Assembly (NCBI RefSeq): GCF_004341085.1
Contig: NZ_SLXW01000007.1
Span: 1 to 64,000 of the forward strand
Direction: 5' to 3'
From: Sphingomonas sp. PP-CE-1G-424
Lineage (GTDB): Bacteria; Pseudomonadota; Alphaproteobacteria; Sphingomonadales; Sphingomonadaceae
DNA length: 64,000 nucleotides
Shown here in pieces: positions 26,279 through 33,988 of this stretch. Below the pieces are notes generated by a model. That model saw nothing but the letters and a program-made list of their open reading frames with translations. It searched no databases and had not been told where the DNA came from. The translations under genes and the position numbers were made by a program. Within the stretch, counting starts at the first letter, position 1, and the number at the start of each line of letters is the position of its first letter.

Positions 26279-27202
26279 TCAGCGCACCAGCAGCAGCATG
26301 ACGTCTTCGGTCGGGGGCGCCGCGAGGATCGCCGCGCGGGTGGTCGGCTGGATACCGGCCTCCAGCGTGATTTCCGCCAGCGTGAAACCGTCCGCGACGA
26401 TCTGGTCGATGAATGCCCCTGGATCGTCGTACCGCATCCGCGCGAATTCGAGGACGATCGTCAGCGGCCGCGCCGCCTGCAGGATCCCCGCCATCCCGCG
26501 CCAGATCGCCAGTTCGGACGTATCGGCGTCGATCTTGATAAGATCGGCGTCGCGCAGCGCGGCAAAGCTGTCCAGCCGACAGGTCCGCATCAGGCGGGTC
26601 TCGGTCGCCTGATCGTCCGAGACCGGATGATCCGCGGGCAGCAGATGGCCGTTCTTGGGTTCGTCGGTCGGCACCACCAGCACGACGTCGGTTTCGTCAT
26701 CGGCCAACGCCTGCTCGTACACCGTGGCGACATCGTGGAAGCCGTTGATGGCGATGCTCTGCGTCATCCGTCGCGCCAGATCGGTGTTCGGCTCGAACGC
26801 ATGGACATGGCCGGTCGGCCCCACCAGATCTGCCATCAGCAAGGTGAAATAGCCGAGGTTGGCGCCGACATCGACGACCTTCATGCCCGGCTTGATCAGC
26901 GTCGCGAGCAGTTCGGTGAGCCACATCTCCCAATAGCCGTCGAGCAACAGATGGCTCGACAGGCCGACGTCGGTCGTGTCGACGATCATCTTGTACCGAC
27001 CCAGCACCCGGCACAGCGAGCGGTTGTCGCCAAGATAGGCGTTGGCGCAGAGCTGACGGATCACCGCCTCGTTACGCTGCCGCGACTGGCTTTGCAGATG
27101 ATCGAGATGGAACAGACGGATGCCCGCCTCGGCGGTCGATCGACGATGAAGGCGAGACACGATACTCGACAGAACGGAAGACTGATTCATGTGGGTCGCC
27201 AT
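26279..27202 (-). CDS. FkbM-family methyltransferase
   Basis: The 307-residue protein has the SAM-binding motif VVDVGANLGYFTLL at 109-122 and the FkbM-type motif LIKIDADTSELAIWRG near 226. FkbM-family enzymes typically O-methylate sugars in exopolysaccharides or polyketides. It is the first gene of the minus-strand run that continues through the lipoprotein, fcl, three glycosyltransferases and the sulfotransferase. Upstream is a 570-base gap shared with the divergent kpsM gene. Capsule O-methylation is likely; the position on the sugar is unknown. Confidence 0.83.
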   Translation of the reverse strand: MATHMNQSSVLSSIVSRLHRRSTAEAGIRLFHLDHLQSQSRQRNEAVIRQLCANAYLGDNRSLCRVLGRYKMIVDTTDVGLSSHLLLDGYWEMWLTELLATLIKPGMKVVDVGANLGYFTLLMADLVGPTGHVHAFEPNTDLARRMTQSIAINGFHDVATVYEQALADDETDVVLVVPTDEPKNGHLLPADHPVSDDQATETRLMRTCRLDSFAALRDADLIKIDADTSELAIWRGMAGILQAARPLTIVLEFARMRYDDPGAFIDQIVADGFTLAEITLEAGIQPTTRAAILAAPPTEDVMLLLVR

Positions 27203-27774
27203 ATGGCAGGTCGGACCATAAGGCGACCATTACCCGGTAAAATGGTACCGTCACGCGGCCCGATGCAGCAAAAATATCGGAGCGGTTTTCGAAATGGGAA
27301 CGCCCGTTCCCGCATCTGGCGTGCAGTAGCTTGTGCCCCTCTCGCGTCCAAAAGGCCGAACGCCACCTGCTACAGGGCAGGACCTATTTCGATCGGCGTG
27401 GCATTCACGGTGAGGATAGGGCAACCACGTTGCGATCTTTCCGTATCTGCCACGCCCTGTCGCTGCCACACTCTGTCGCTGCGACGCCTGATCGCAAGGT
27501 GTCGAACGCCTGCGACCGAAGCGATAACGACGGAAGTGCCCTTTCCCTACCGCAATTTGCTGATATTGCGCGCCCATGGACAGTATCCCGAACGTGCAAC
27601 TCTGTTGGGCAGGCTAGACTTGGCTGACACGCTTTCCGTCTGTGGTGCGTGGGCCGCGCGTGGTTTGCGGGGCGCATTGCATCGCTACCCCAAGACGCGT
27701 TGCGCGAGGGCGCGGTGCGTCTCGGCATCATATGCGCCGCGCACGTCGCCCTTCCCCCAGCTGGATATCCGGGC
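27203..27774. other. Intergenic region between FkbM gene and kpsM
   Basis: About 570 bases between two divergent genes. It should contain the promoters of the kpsME unit and of the FkbM-to-sulfotransferase run. I see no convincing gene: open frames here have no domain features. A 10-base direct repeat (CTGTCGCTGC) occurs twice near 27457-27487. No clear hairpin or riboswitch was recognised. Confidence 0.5.
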
Positions 27775-28593
27775 ATGACGATGATTTCGGACACCTCTGG
27801 CTCGACCGGAGATCGCGGCTTCTGGCGCGGGTTGAAGGTTCAGGGGGATGTGATCGGCGCGCTGCTGATGCGCGAACTCCATACCCGCTACGGTCGCGAG
27901 AATATCGGGTATCTGTGGATTTTCCTCGAGCCGATGACGTTGGCGGGCGCGGTCGCCTTGCTGCATGTCGGTGGGGGATCGTCGCACGGGACAGGCATCA
28001 ACCCGATCCCCTTTGCCATTCTCGGCTATACGCTTTTCATCATGTTTCGCGGCATGGTCACGCGCGCCGACGGTGCGCTGGAAGCGAACATGCCGCTGCT
28101 GTATCATCGTCGCGTCACGATCTTCGACATGATGTTCGCGCGCGCGTTGCTGGAAGGAGCGGGCACGATCGTCACGTACGTCGTATTGATCGGCTTCGTC
28201 ATGATCATAAACCTTGCATCGCTGCCGGCACGCCCGCTGGAACTGCTGATCGGGATCATCCTGATATTCTGGTTCTCGTTTGCGGTCTCCTTGCTGATCT
28301 GCGCCTGGACGCACGACAATCGGCTGGTCGCACGATTCGTCCACCCCATTACATACATCCTGATGCCGCTATCCGGCGCCTTCTACCAATTGGCGTGGAT
28401 CCCCGAGCCGTATCGGACGTGGCTGACATGGTTCCCGCTGACCACGGTCTTCGAGTTGCTTCGCTATGGCCAATTCAGTGCCGCGAAAGACACGTACGTC
28501 GATATTCCTTATATCGTCGGATTTTGCCTCGTGCTGACATATGCTGGATTGGTGTCGATCCGGGTGACGCGGCGTCGCATTCATCTTCACTAA
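27775..28593 (+). CDS. kpsM: Capsule ABC transporter permease
   Basis: The 272-residue ABC-2 type membrane protein matches KpsM. It has a cytoplasmic N-terminus with LLMRELHTRYGRENIGYLW near 25-43 (the typical KpsM entry motif), then about six membrane segments, and the RFVHPITYILMPLSGAFY region near 190. It exports the finished capsule across the inner membrane with KpsT. I chose the ATG at 27775; the longer frame from 27649 lacks family support. The next gene, kpsE, follows after about 11 bases. Unusually, the ATPase gene kpsT is not beside it but about 10 kb away on the other strand. Confidence 0.9.
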   Translation: MTMISDTSGSTGDRGFWRGLKVQGDVIGALLMRELHTRYGRENIGYLWIFLEPMTLAGAVALLHVGGGSSHGTGINPIPFAILGYTLFIMFRGMVTRADGALEANMPLLYHRRVTIFDMMFARALLEGAGTIVTYVVLIGFVMIINLASLPARPLELLIGIILIFWFSFAVSLLICAWTHDNRLVARFVHPITYILMPLSGAFYQLAWIPEPYRTWLTWFPLTTVFELLRYGQFSAAKDTYVDIPYIVGFCLVLTYAGLVSIRVTRRRIHLH

Positions 28594-28604
28594 GGTAACT
28601 AGAC

Positions 28605-29747
28605 TTGGATAACGCCTCTTCAATGGACCAACCACGGCGCGGCGGTGCGCTGCTTGGCTGGTTGCGCGCACATCGCAACTGGTGCCTGATCGTTCTCGTT
28701 CCCACGTTGCTGATCGCCGCCTATTATTATCTGGTCGCTGCCGATCAGTACGTGTCCGAAGCGCATTTCGTCGTGCGTACATCTGATACCCAACCCGCCG
28801 CGCCCAGCGGGCTGGGCCAGGCATTGAGCCTGGTGGGAGGGGCTTCGTCCGAGCGGGATGCCTTGCTGGTTGCCGACTATCTGAAGTCGCACGATGCGGT
28901 CGATGCCTTGCAGTCGCGGATCGGTCTGACCGAACGTTTCCGTCGCCCCGAGGCCGATATCGTTTCGCGCCTGTGGTACGCGGATCCTACTCCCGAACAG
29001 CTCCAGAAATATTTCGAGGGCAAGGCCGAGGTCGAGGTTAGCACCGAGACGGGGATTACGACGCTGAAGGTGCGCAGCTTTCGACCCGAGGATTCCTACC
29101 GGATCGTCCGCGAACTGATCCAACTGGGCGAGAAGCGTGTAAACACGCTCAATCGCCGCAACTATGCCAATGCTGTCGCCATGTCGCAGCGCCAGGTGAG
29201 TGAAGCCGAGACCAACCTCGCCCAGGTCCAGGGTCAAATCACACGCTTTCGGCGTGACGAGCGCGATTTCAACCCGCAGGTGACGGGTGCCACGCGGACC
29301 AGCATGGTATCCGAGCTTCAAGGCCAGCTTGCGGTTGCCCGAGCCCAGGAATCGTCGATGGCCGCGGTTCTCTCCCCCAACAGCCCGCAATTGGTCGCTA
29401 CCCGCCAGCGCGTTGCGGCGCTCTCCCGCCAGGTCGGCGCGGAGACCGCCAAATTGTCGCAAGGGCCAGGCAACGTCGCAGCCGGCATGGGTGCGTACGA
29501 AAATATAAAGATCCGTCAGGAACTGGCGGGCAAGCGGTTCGAGCTCGCATCCGCGGCGTTGCAGCGTGCGCAGGACGACGCCCGTCGGCAACAGCTGTAT
29601 GTCGTGCCCGTGGTCGATGCCAATCTACCGGTCCGCGCGCTGTATCCGCAGCGTACCAAGATCGTCCTGACCGCGTTTCTCGCGCTCCTGCTGATCTACG
29701 GGATCGGCTGGTTGATCACCGCGGGTGTCCGCGAACACGCGGCGTAA
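28605..29747 (+). CDS. kpsE: Capsule export inner-membrane protein (KpsE/PCP family)
   Basis: The 380-residue polysaccharide co-polymerase-type protein has one membrane segment near residues 26-44 (CLIVLVPTLLIAAYYYLV), a long periplasmic domain with coiled-coil-forming stretches (near 170-220 and 295-335), and a C-terminal membrane segment TKIVLTAFLALLLIYGIGWLI. The periplasmic opening YVSEAHFVVRTSD is typical of KpsE/BexC/CtrB. It links KpsMT to the outer membrane exporter KpsD. I take the TTG at 28605, preceded by AAGG; an ATG at 28623 is the alternative. A strong hairpin follows the stop. Confidence 0.9.
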   Translation: MDNASSMDQPRRGGALLGWLRAHRNWCLIVLVPTLLIAAYYYLVAADQYVSEAHFVVRTSDTQPAAPSGLGQALSLVGGASSERDALLVADYLKSHDAVDALQSRIGLTERFRRPEADIVSRLWYADPTPEQLQKYFEGKAEVEVSTETGITTLKVRSFRPEDSYRIVRELIQLGEKRVNTLNRRNYANAVAMSQRQVSEAETNLAQVQGQITRFRRDERDFNPQVTGATRTSMVSELQGQLAVARAQESSMAAVLSPNSPQLVATRQRVAALSRQVGAETAKLSQGPGNVAAGMGAYENIKIRQELAGKRFELASAALQRAQDDARRQQLYVVPVVDANLPVRALYPQRTKIVLTAFLALLLIYGIGWLITAGVREHAA

Positions 29748-29758
29748 CCCGAATGGGT

Positions 29759-29788
29759 CCGGTCGGCGCGATGATTTGCGCCGACCGG
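29759..29788 (+). terminator. Terminator hairpin after kpsE
   Basis: CCGGTCGGCGC at 29759-29769 pairs perfectly with GCGCCGACCGG at 29778-29788 across an 8-base loop, starting 12 bases after the kpsE stop codon. It lacks a long T-run but is well placed to end the kpsME transcript. Confidence 0.6.
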
Positions 29789-30155
29789 ATGATCATGTCG
29801 ATCGGGCGGTAGAACCGTGACGGCCCCCTTGGTGTCGGAACTTGAAAAGCTTGACGCTAGGGCTGTCGGTGGCCGTCTCGCCGATGACCGATTGCAAGGC
29901 CCCCGCGTGGCAGGGCGACACCGTTCAAATTCGGCGCAATTCGGCACGCCCCATACGGAGCGGAAGGCCGCGCCGCGTGGCCAGCATACGCGGCGCGATC
30001 GTTTCGAGCGGCCAGATCTGATCCTGTGCACCACTATGAGCGCGTGTCGGGCTGCGCGCGCGATCACTCGCCCGTCTGCGGTTTCTCGCGCCAGAACGCC
30101 TTGTACGCAATGTCAGATTGCGACGGGTCCGCGGGCCTGCGCCTGTCCTGTAGAG

Positions 30156-30189
30156 CCATGATCGGTGCGCCGCAGCGCACCGATCATGG
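30156..30189 (-). terminator. 15-bp perfect stem hairpin after kpsD
   Basis: CCATGATCGGTGCGC at 30156-30170 is exactly complementary to 30175-30189 with a 4-base loop. It lies 14 bases beyond the kpsD stop. The stem is stable in both directions, so it may act as a bidirectional terminator between the convergent kpsE and kpsD transcripts. There is no adjacent T-run. Confidence 0.6.
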
Positions 30190-30203
30190 TATCAACCATG
30201 GTA

Positions 30204-31436
30204 TCAACGCGTCGCGTTCTGGACGGCGATGACCGGCGAGAAGAGCTGGCCCAGTGCCTGGACCAGCTTCAGCGGCTGGTTGGCGGAAGCGTTGGCGATA
30301 TACACCACGTCCTTGTCGCGCATCGCAAATTGCTGCGCCAGGAAGTAGTTCTGGGCGCGCAGCATATCGATCCGGTAGATGATCGGCCTGACCGTCGCGG
30401 GTGCTGCGCCCGGCTGCTTCGCCTCAAGCGCTGCCGCCCCGGCCGGGAGGCGGAAGACGAACACCGAGCGGGGATCGGCGCGACCGTCGTTCGGTCCGCC
30501 GGCACGCGCCAACGCCTCTGCCAGCGTCAGCGTCCGGCTTTCGAAGGGAACCTGCGATATCCGGTCGATTGCCCCGAAGACGGTGAAGGTACGCGGCTGC
30601 CGGATCAGCTCGATCCGGTCCCCGCCGAGCAGCACAAGATCGTCCGGCGACCCCGACACGATGGAATCAAGCGGTTGTTCCACGGTGCGACCGTTGCGCG
30701 TAAAACGTACGATCGAATCCTGCGTGCCGGTACCGGTCGCGGTCGACGAACCGGATTGCGCCGCACGCGAAATGCCCCCCGTATCCGCGATCACATCCAG
30801 CAACCGCTCGCGCGCCAGCGTCAACGGTACCCGACGCGGGGTGGTGACAGCGCCCATCACGACCACGGTGTTCGCGACGTTGCTGCGCAGCGAGACAATC
30901 ACCTGCGGGCTTTGCGACTTGCCGCGCAGGCCGGCGAGGATCCGTTGCTGGACCTGCGCGAGCGTCAGCCCGGTGACCTGGATCGTCCCGACATAGGGTA
31001 TCGTGATATTGCCGTTGCGATCGACGGTGAGGCCGCCTTGACCGAGCGCCTGCCCACTCGCCGACGGCGCATCGCCGCCTGCCATGCCACCGCCCCCGGC
31101 GATGCTCGCCCGGCCACCGAACAGCGAAACACCGACCTCGTAGATTTCGACCGACAAGACGTCGCCCGGCCCCAACGTGTCGACGAAGCCATCGGCCGCC
31201 AGCGTGGCCAGCGCACCGCTCGGCACGTCCACCGTCGACAACGCCGCGATATTGCCGGGCGCGATGTCGACGAGTTGATAGCCGATATCGTTCGCCTTGG
31301 TCGCGTCATGCGTGATCTGGCTGCCGGTCGGCCCGTTGCGTGGCAGCGTCGCACAGGCACTCATGGCCGTCATCACCAGCAAGGCAAGGCCGGGTCGAAC
31401 GACCCGCGCCGAGTGCATAACACGCATTATCTTCAC
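30204..31436 (-). CDS. kpsD: Outer membrane polysaccharide export protein (Wza/KpsD type)
   Basis: The 410-residue lipoprotein has a signal peptide ending MTAMSAC with the lipid-acceptor Cys near residue 28. A poly_export domain follows (LGPGDVLSVEIYEVG near 90, LTVDRNGNITIPYVGTIQVTGLTLAQVQQRI near 137), then SLBB-type domains (VVVMGAVTTPRRVPL, FTVFGAIDRISQVPF). It forms the outer membrane channel that takes the capsule from KpsE to the surface. A Gly/Ala-rich insert near 105-130 within the export domain is unusual. It faces kpsE rather than following it, so it has its own promoter. Confidence 0.9.
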   Translation of the reverse strand: MKIMRVMHSARVVRPGLALLVMTAMSACATLPRNGPTGSQITHDATKANDIGYQLVDIAPGNIAALSTVDVPSGALATLAADGFVDTLGPGDVLSVEIYEVGVSLFGGRASIAGGGGMAGGDAPSASGQALGQGGLTVDRNGNITIPYVGTIQVTGLTLAQVQQRILAGLRGKSQSPQVIVSLRSNVANTVVVMGAVTTPRRVPLTLARERLLDVIADTGGISRAAQSGSSTATGTGTQDSIVRFTRNGRTVEQPLDSIVSGSPDDLVLLGGDRIELIRQPRTFTVFGAIDRISQVPFESRTLTLAEALARAGGPNDGRADPRSVFVFRLPAGAAALEAKQPGAAPATVRPIIYRIDMLRAQNYFLAQQFAMRDKDVVYIANASANQPLKLVQALGQLFSPVIAVQNATR

Positions 31437-31515
31437 TCCAGTGTCACCAATCGCAGCTGCGGGATATAGTCGAATGGGTCACGTTCGATCCGGGAGCCTG
31501 CGCCTTGCCACGCGC

Positions 31516-32826
31516 CTAGCGTGTCGCGACCACTTGGTAAAGTTGGCGAATGCGTTCGGCAAAGACGCGCCCCGAGAAGGTCGCCGCCTGGATGGGCCCG
31601 TCTTGCGAAAGCCGGTCCCGCAATGCGCCATCGGTATCGAGCCGACGTATCGCATCGACCATCCCGTCGACGTCGTACGGATCCACCGCGAGCGCCGCAT
31701 TTCCGGTCACTTCGGGCAACGCGCCGGTGGTGCTCGACAACAGCGGAACGCCCGCCGCCAGCGTCTCCAGCGCCGGCAGCCCGAAGCCTTCGTACAGCGC
31801 GGGGAACAGGCTTGCCTTGGCACCGTGCAGCAGATCGGTCAGCAACGCGCGCGGGACGTAATCGATACGGCGGATCCGCTCGACCCCGGGCAATTGGCGA
31901 CCGTGCGCGCTACCCAGCAGCTTCAGCTCGCGCTCGGCGTGCCAGGCTTCGGCCCCGACGATGACCAGCGGGGTTTCCAGATCGGCCTCGAGATACGCCT
32001 GGATCACGCGCCCGAGGTTCTTCTTGGGCTCGATCGCGCCGAAGAACAGGAAATAGCCCTTCATCTCCAGGTCGAACAGCCGACGCAACCGCCCGGCCAA
32101 CCCGGCCGGATCGCGCAGCGGCGGGATGTCGCTCGACTGATAGCAGTTGGTGACCCGGTCGGGATCGGCGCCGAGTAGCTCGATGATATCGTCACGCGAC
32201 TTCTCCGACACCGTGACGATGTGATCGCCGCGGGCGACGCAGGCGCGCGCGAGGCGGTCGTAATAGCGCTTGTCCTCGAGACTGGCGCGCGGCAGCCGCA
32301 GTGGCACGAGGTCGTGCAGCGTGTAGATGTTGCGCGCGCCGGCGATGCGCAGCGGCAGCGGATAGGTCCAGTGCATGATCGTCGGCGGATTGGGCATCCG
32401 CAACGTCATGAAGGTACCGTAGCGGCGGAAATGTCGCGCGCAGACGTCGTAGATTTCGCTCAGGTTGAACAGCCGGTCGAACCGCGGCAACCGGTCTCCC
32501 GCATCCGCCATGATCGCGCGGCCGGTCACCGGGATCTCGATCAGGTCGTGCGCCAGCGGATGGACGCGCCAGCGCCGCACGCGTTTGCGCCAGGTCAGGC
32601 GGTTGGGGACATCGGCGCCCAACTGCCCGAAGAACAACGATTCCCGGAGATCGATATCGGCCTTGCGCGGGATGTTGACGCCGAACACGAGATCGACCGG
32701 ATAGCCGAGCTGGTCGATCGCCGCGGCCAAGTTGCGGCCATAGGTGGCAACACCGGTGCCCTGCGGCAAAGCGAGATTATAGCCATCCAGTCCGATCCGG
32801 ATGGGCGATGAAGCATGGTCGGTCAT
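31516..32826 (-). CDS. GT4-family glycosyltransferase
   Basis: The 436-residue GT-B glycosyltransferase opens with IRIGLDGYNLALPQGTGVATYGRNL, carries YTLHDLVPLRLPRA and HIVTVSEKSRDDI in the acceptor half, and FFGAIEPKKNLGRVIQAYL, LYEGFGLPALETLAAGVPLLSS in the donor half. Its ATG overlaps the stop of the upstream GT4 gene (ATGA), and the two proteins resemble each other strongly, including the shared IMHWTYPLPLRIAGARNIYTLHD / IMHWTYPLPLRVTGWRNLYTVHD segment. They look like tandem duplicates with divergent sugar specificity. Confidence 0.85.
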   Translation of the reverse strand: MTDHASSPIRIGLDGYNLALPQGTGVATYGRNLAAAIDQLGYPVDLVFGVNIPRKADIDLRESLFFGQLGADVPNRLTWRKRVRRWRVHPLAHDLIEIPVTGRAIMADAGDRLPRFDRLFNLSEIYDVCARHFRRYGTFMTLRMPNPPTIMHWTYPLPLRIAGARNIYTLHDLVPLRLPRASLEDKRYYDRLARACVARGDHIVTVSEKSRDDIIELLGADPDRVTNCYQSSDIPPLRDPAGLAGRLRRLFDLEMKGYFLFFGAIEPKKNLGRVIQAYLEADLETPLVIVGAEAWHAERELKLLGSAHGRQLPGVERIRRIDYVPRALLTDLLHGAKASLFPALYEGFGLPALETLAAGVPLLSSTTGALPEVTGNAALAVDPYDVDGMVDAIRRLDTDGALRDRLSQDGPIQAATFSGRVFAERIRQLYQVVATR

Positions 32827-33971
32827 GCCATCCCGTACAGGGATAGCAGGCGCCGTGCATAGGGGCCGAACGCAAAGTGTTGCGCGCGCTGCCGGCCAAG
32901 CCGCGCCAGACGGTCGCGCAACGCGGCATCGCCGTCGATCGCGATCAGCCCGGTACGCAGCGCGGCCAGGTCGAGCGGATCGACCAGCAACGCGGCGCCG
33001 TCCGCGACTTCGGCCAGCGCCGCGACGTCGCCCGCCAGCACCGGCGTTCCCAACGCCATCGCCTCCGCCACCGGCAGCCCGAAGCCTTCGGCGAGCGACA
33101 CGAAGACCAGCGCGCGTGCGCCCGCGATCAGCTGCAGCACGCGGCCGCGCGGCTGGAGCCCGAGCCGGACCGCGCCGGGGGTCGCCGCGATATGCGCGTC
33201 GATCCCCGCCGCATCGAGACCATCGGGTCCCGAGATCACCAACGGCGTCGTGATCCCGCTGGCGCGGTAGGCGTCGAGCAACCGGTGCAGATTCTTGCGC
33301 GCTTCGACCGCGCCGACATAGAGCAGATACTCGCCCTGGCGGAGGTCGCCGGGCAGCGGCCCCGTATCGGCGCCGGCGACATCGATCGCCTGGTGACAGC
33401 CCGTCACGGTCTCCGCGGGCCAGCCCATCCGGGCGACGATCTGGACGCGCGCCGCCTCCGAAACGGTCGCGAACTCGGCCCCAGAAGCCCGAAGCGCATC
33501 GAGCAGGCGACGCAGGCGCGGGCCGTTGACGGGACTGGGGATCGTCGGATCGAGCGGCAGCACGTCATGGACGGTGTAGAGGTTGCGCCAGCCCGTGACC
33601 CGCAAGGGCAGGGGATAGGTCCAGTGCATGATCCCGGGGGGGCCCGGCAGAGCGATCGGCATCGGCCGCTTGTGGATGTCGAAGAATACCTGCGCCTCGC
33701 GAAAGACGTCGCGGACCAGAAACCCTCCCGCAGTCACGGTCGCATGGCGGCGCCACGGACGCGCGGCTGCCAGCAGCTTGCCGATCCGCGAGCGGCGCAG
33801 GACTGGGCCGCCATCCTCGAGAATAGCGGGGTGGATTTCCACGTCCTGCAGGGCCGCGATGAGAGTCCGCGCGAATTGCCCGACGCCGGTACCGGCACCG
33901 CCATCGGACACCATTCGCCCATCGATGCAGAGCGACACTCCAGACGGAGGCGTCGCCGATGCTTCTTTCAA
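32823..33971 (-). CDS. GT4-family glycosyltransferase (tandem paralogue)
   Basis: The 382-residue GT-B glycosyltransferase begins VSLCIDGRMVSDGGAGTGVGQFART, with YTVHDVLPLDP and FATVSEAARVQI, then YVGAVEARKNLHRLLDAY and SLAEGFGLPVAEAMALGTPVLAG. The frame opens with TTG at 33971 without a good ribosome binding site; a GTG eleven codons in would start just at the first strand, so the true start is uncertain. It follows the TPR-GT4 gene by about 17 bases and overlaps the next GT4 by four, so three glycosyltransferases form one unit. Confidence 0.82.
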   Translation of the reverse strand: MKEASATPPSGVSLCIDGRMVSDGGAGTGVGQFARTLIAALQDVEIHPAILEDGGPVLRRSRIGKLLAAARPWRRHATVTAGGFLVRDVFREAQVFFDIHKRPMPIALPGPPGIMHWTYPLPLRVTGWRNLYTVHDVLPLDPTIPSPVNGPRLRRLLDALRASGAEFATVSEAARVQIVARMGWPAETVTGCHQAIDVAGADTGPLPGDLRQGEYLLYVGAVEARKNLHRLLDAYRASGITTPLVISGPDGLDAAGIDAHIAATPGAVRLGLQPRGRVLQLIAGARALVFVSLAEGFGLPVAEAMALGTPVLAGDVAALAEVADGAALLVDPLDLAALRTGLIAIDGDAALRDRLARLGRQRAQHFAFGPYARRLLSLYGMA

Positions 33972-33988
33972 ACGTGTACCGGCAGATA

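Larger units (their letters stand above)
29748..30203. other. Intergenic region between kpsE and kpsD
   Basis: About 455 bases between convergent genes. It holds two strong hairpins, one near each gene end, and a 12-base direct repeat CATGGTATCAAC at 30185-30196 and 30197-30208, which runs into the kpsD stop. No convincing gene is present: the open frames crossing it lack domain features and overlap on both strands. Confidence 0.55.
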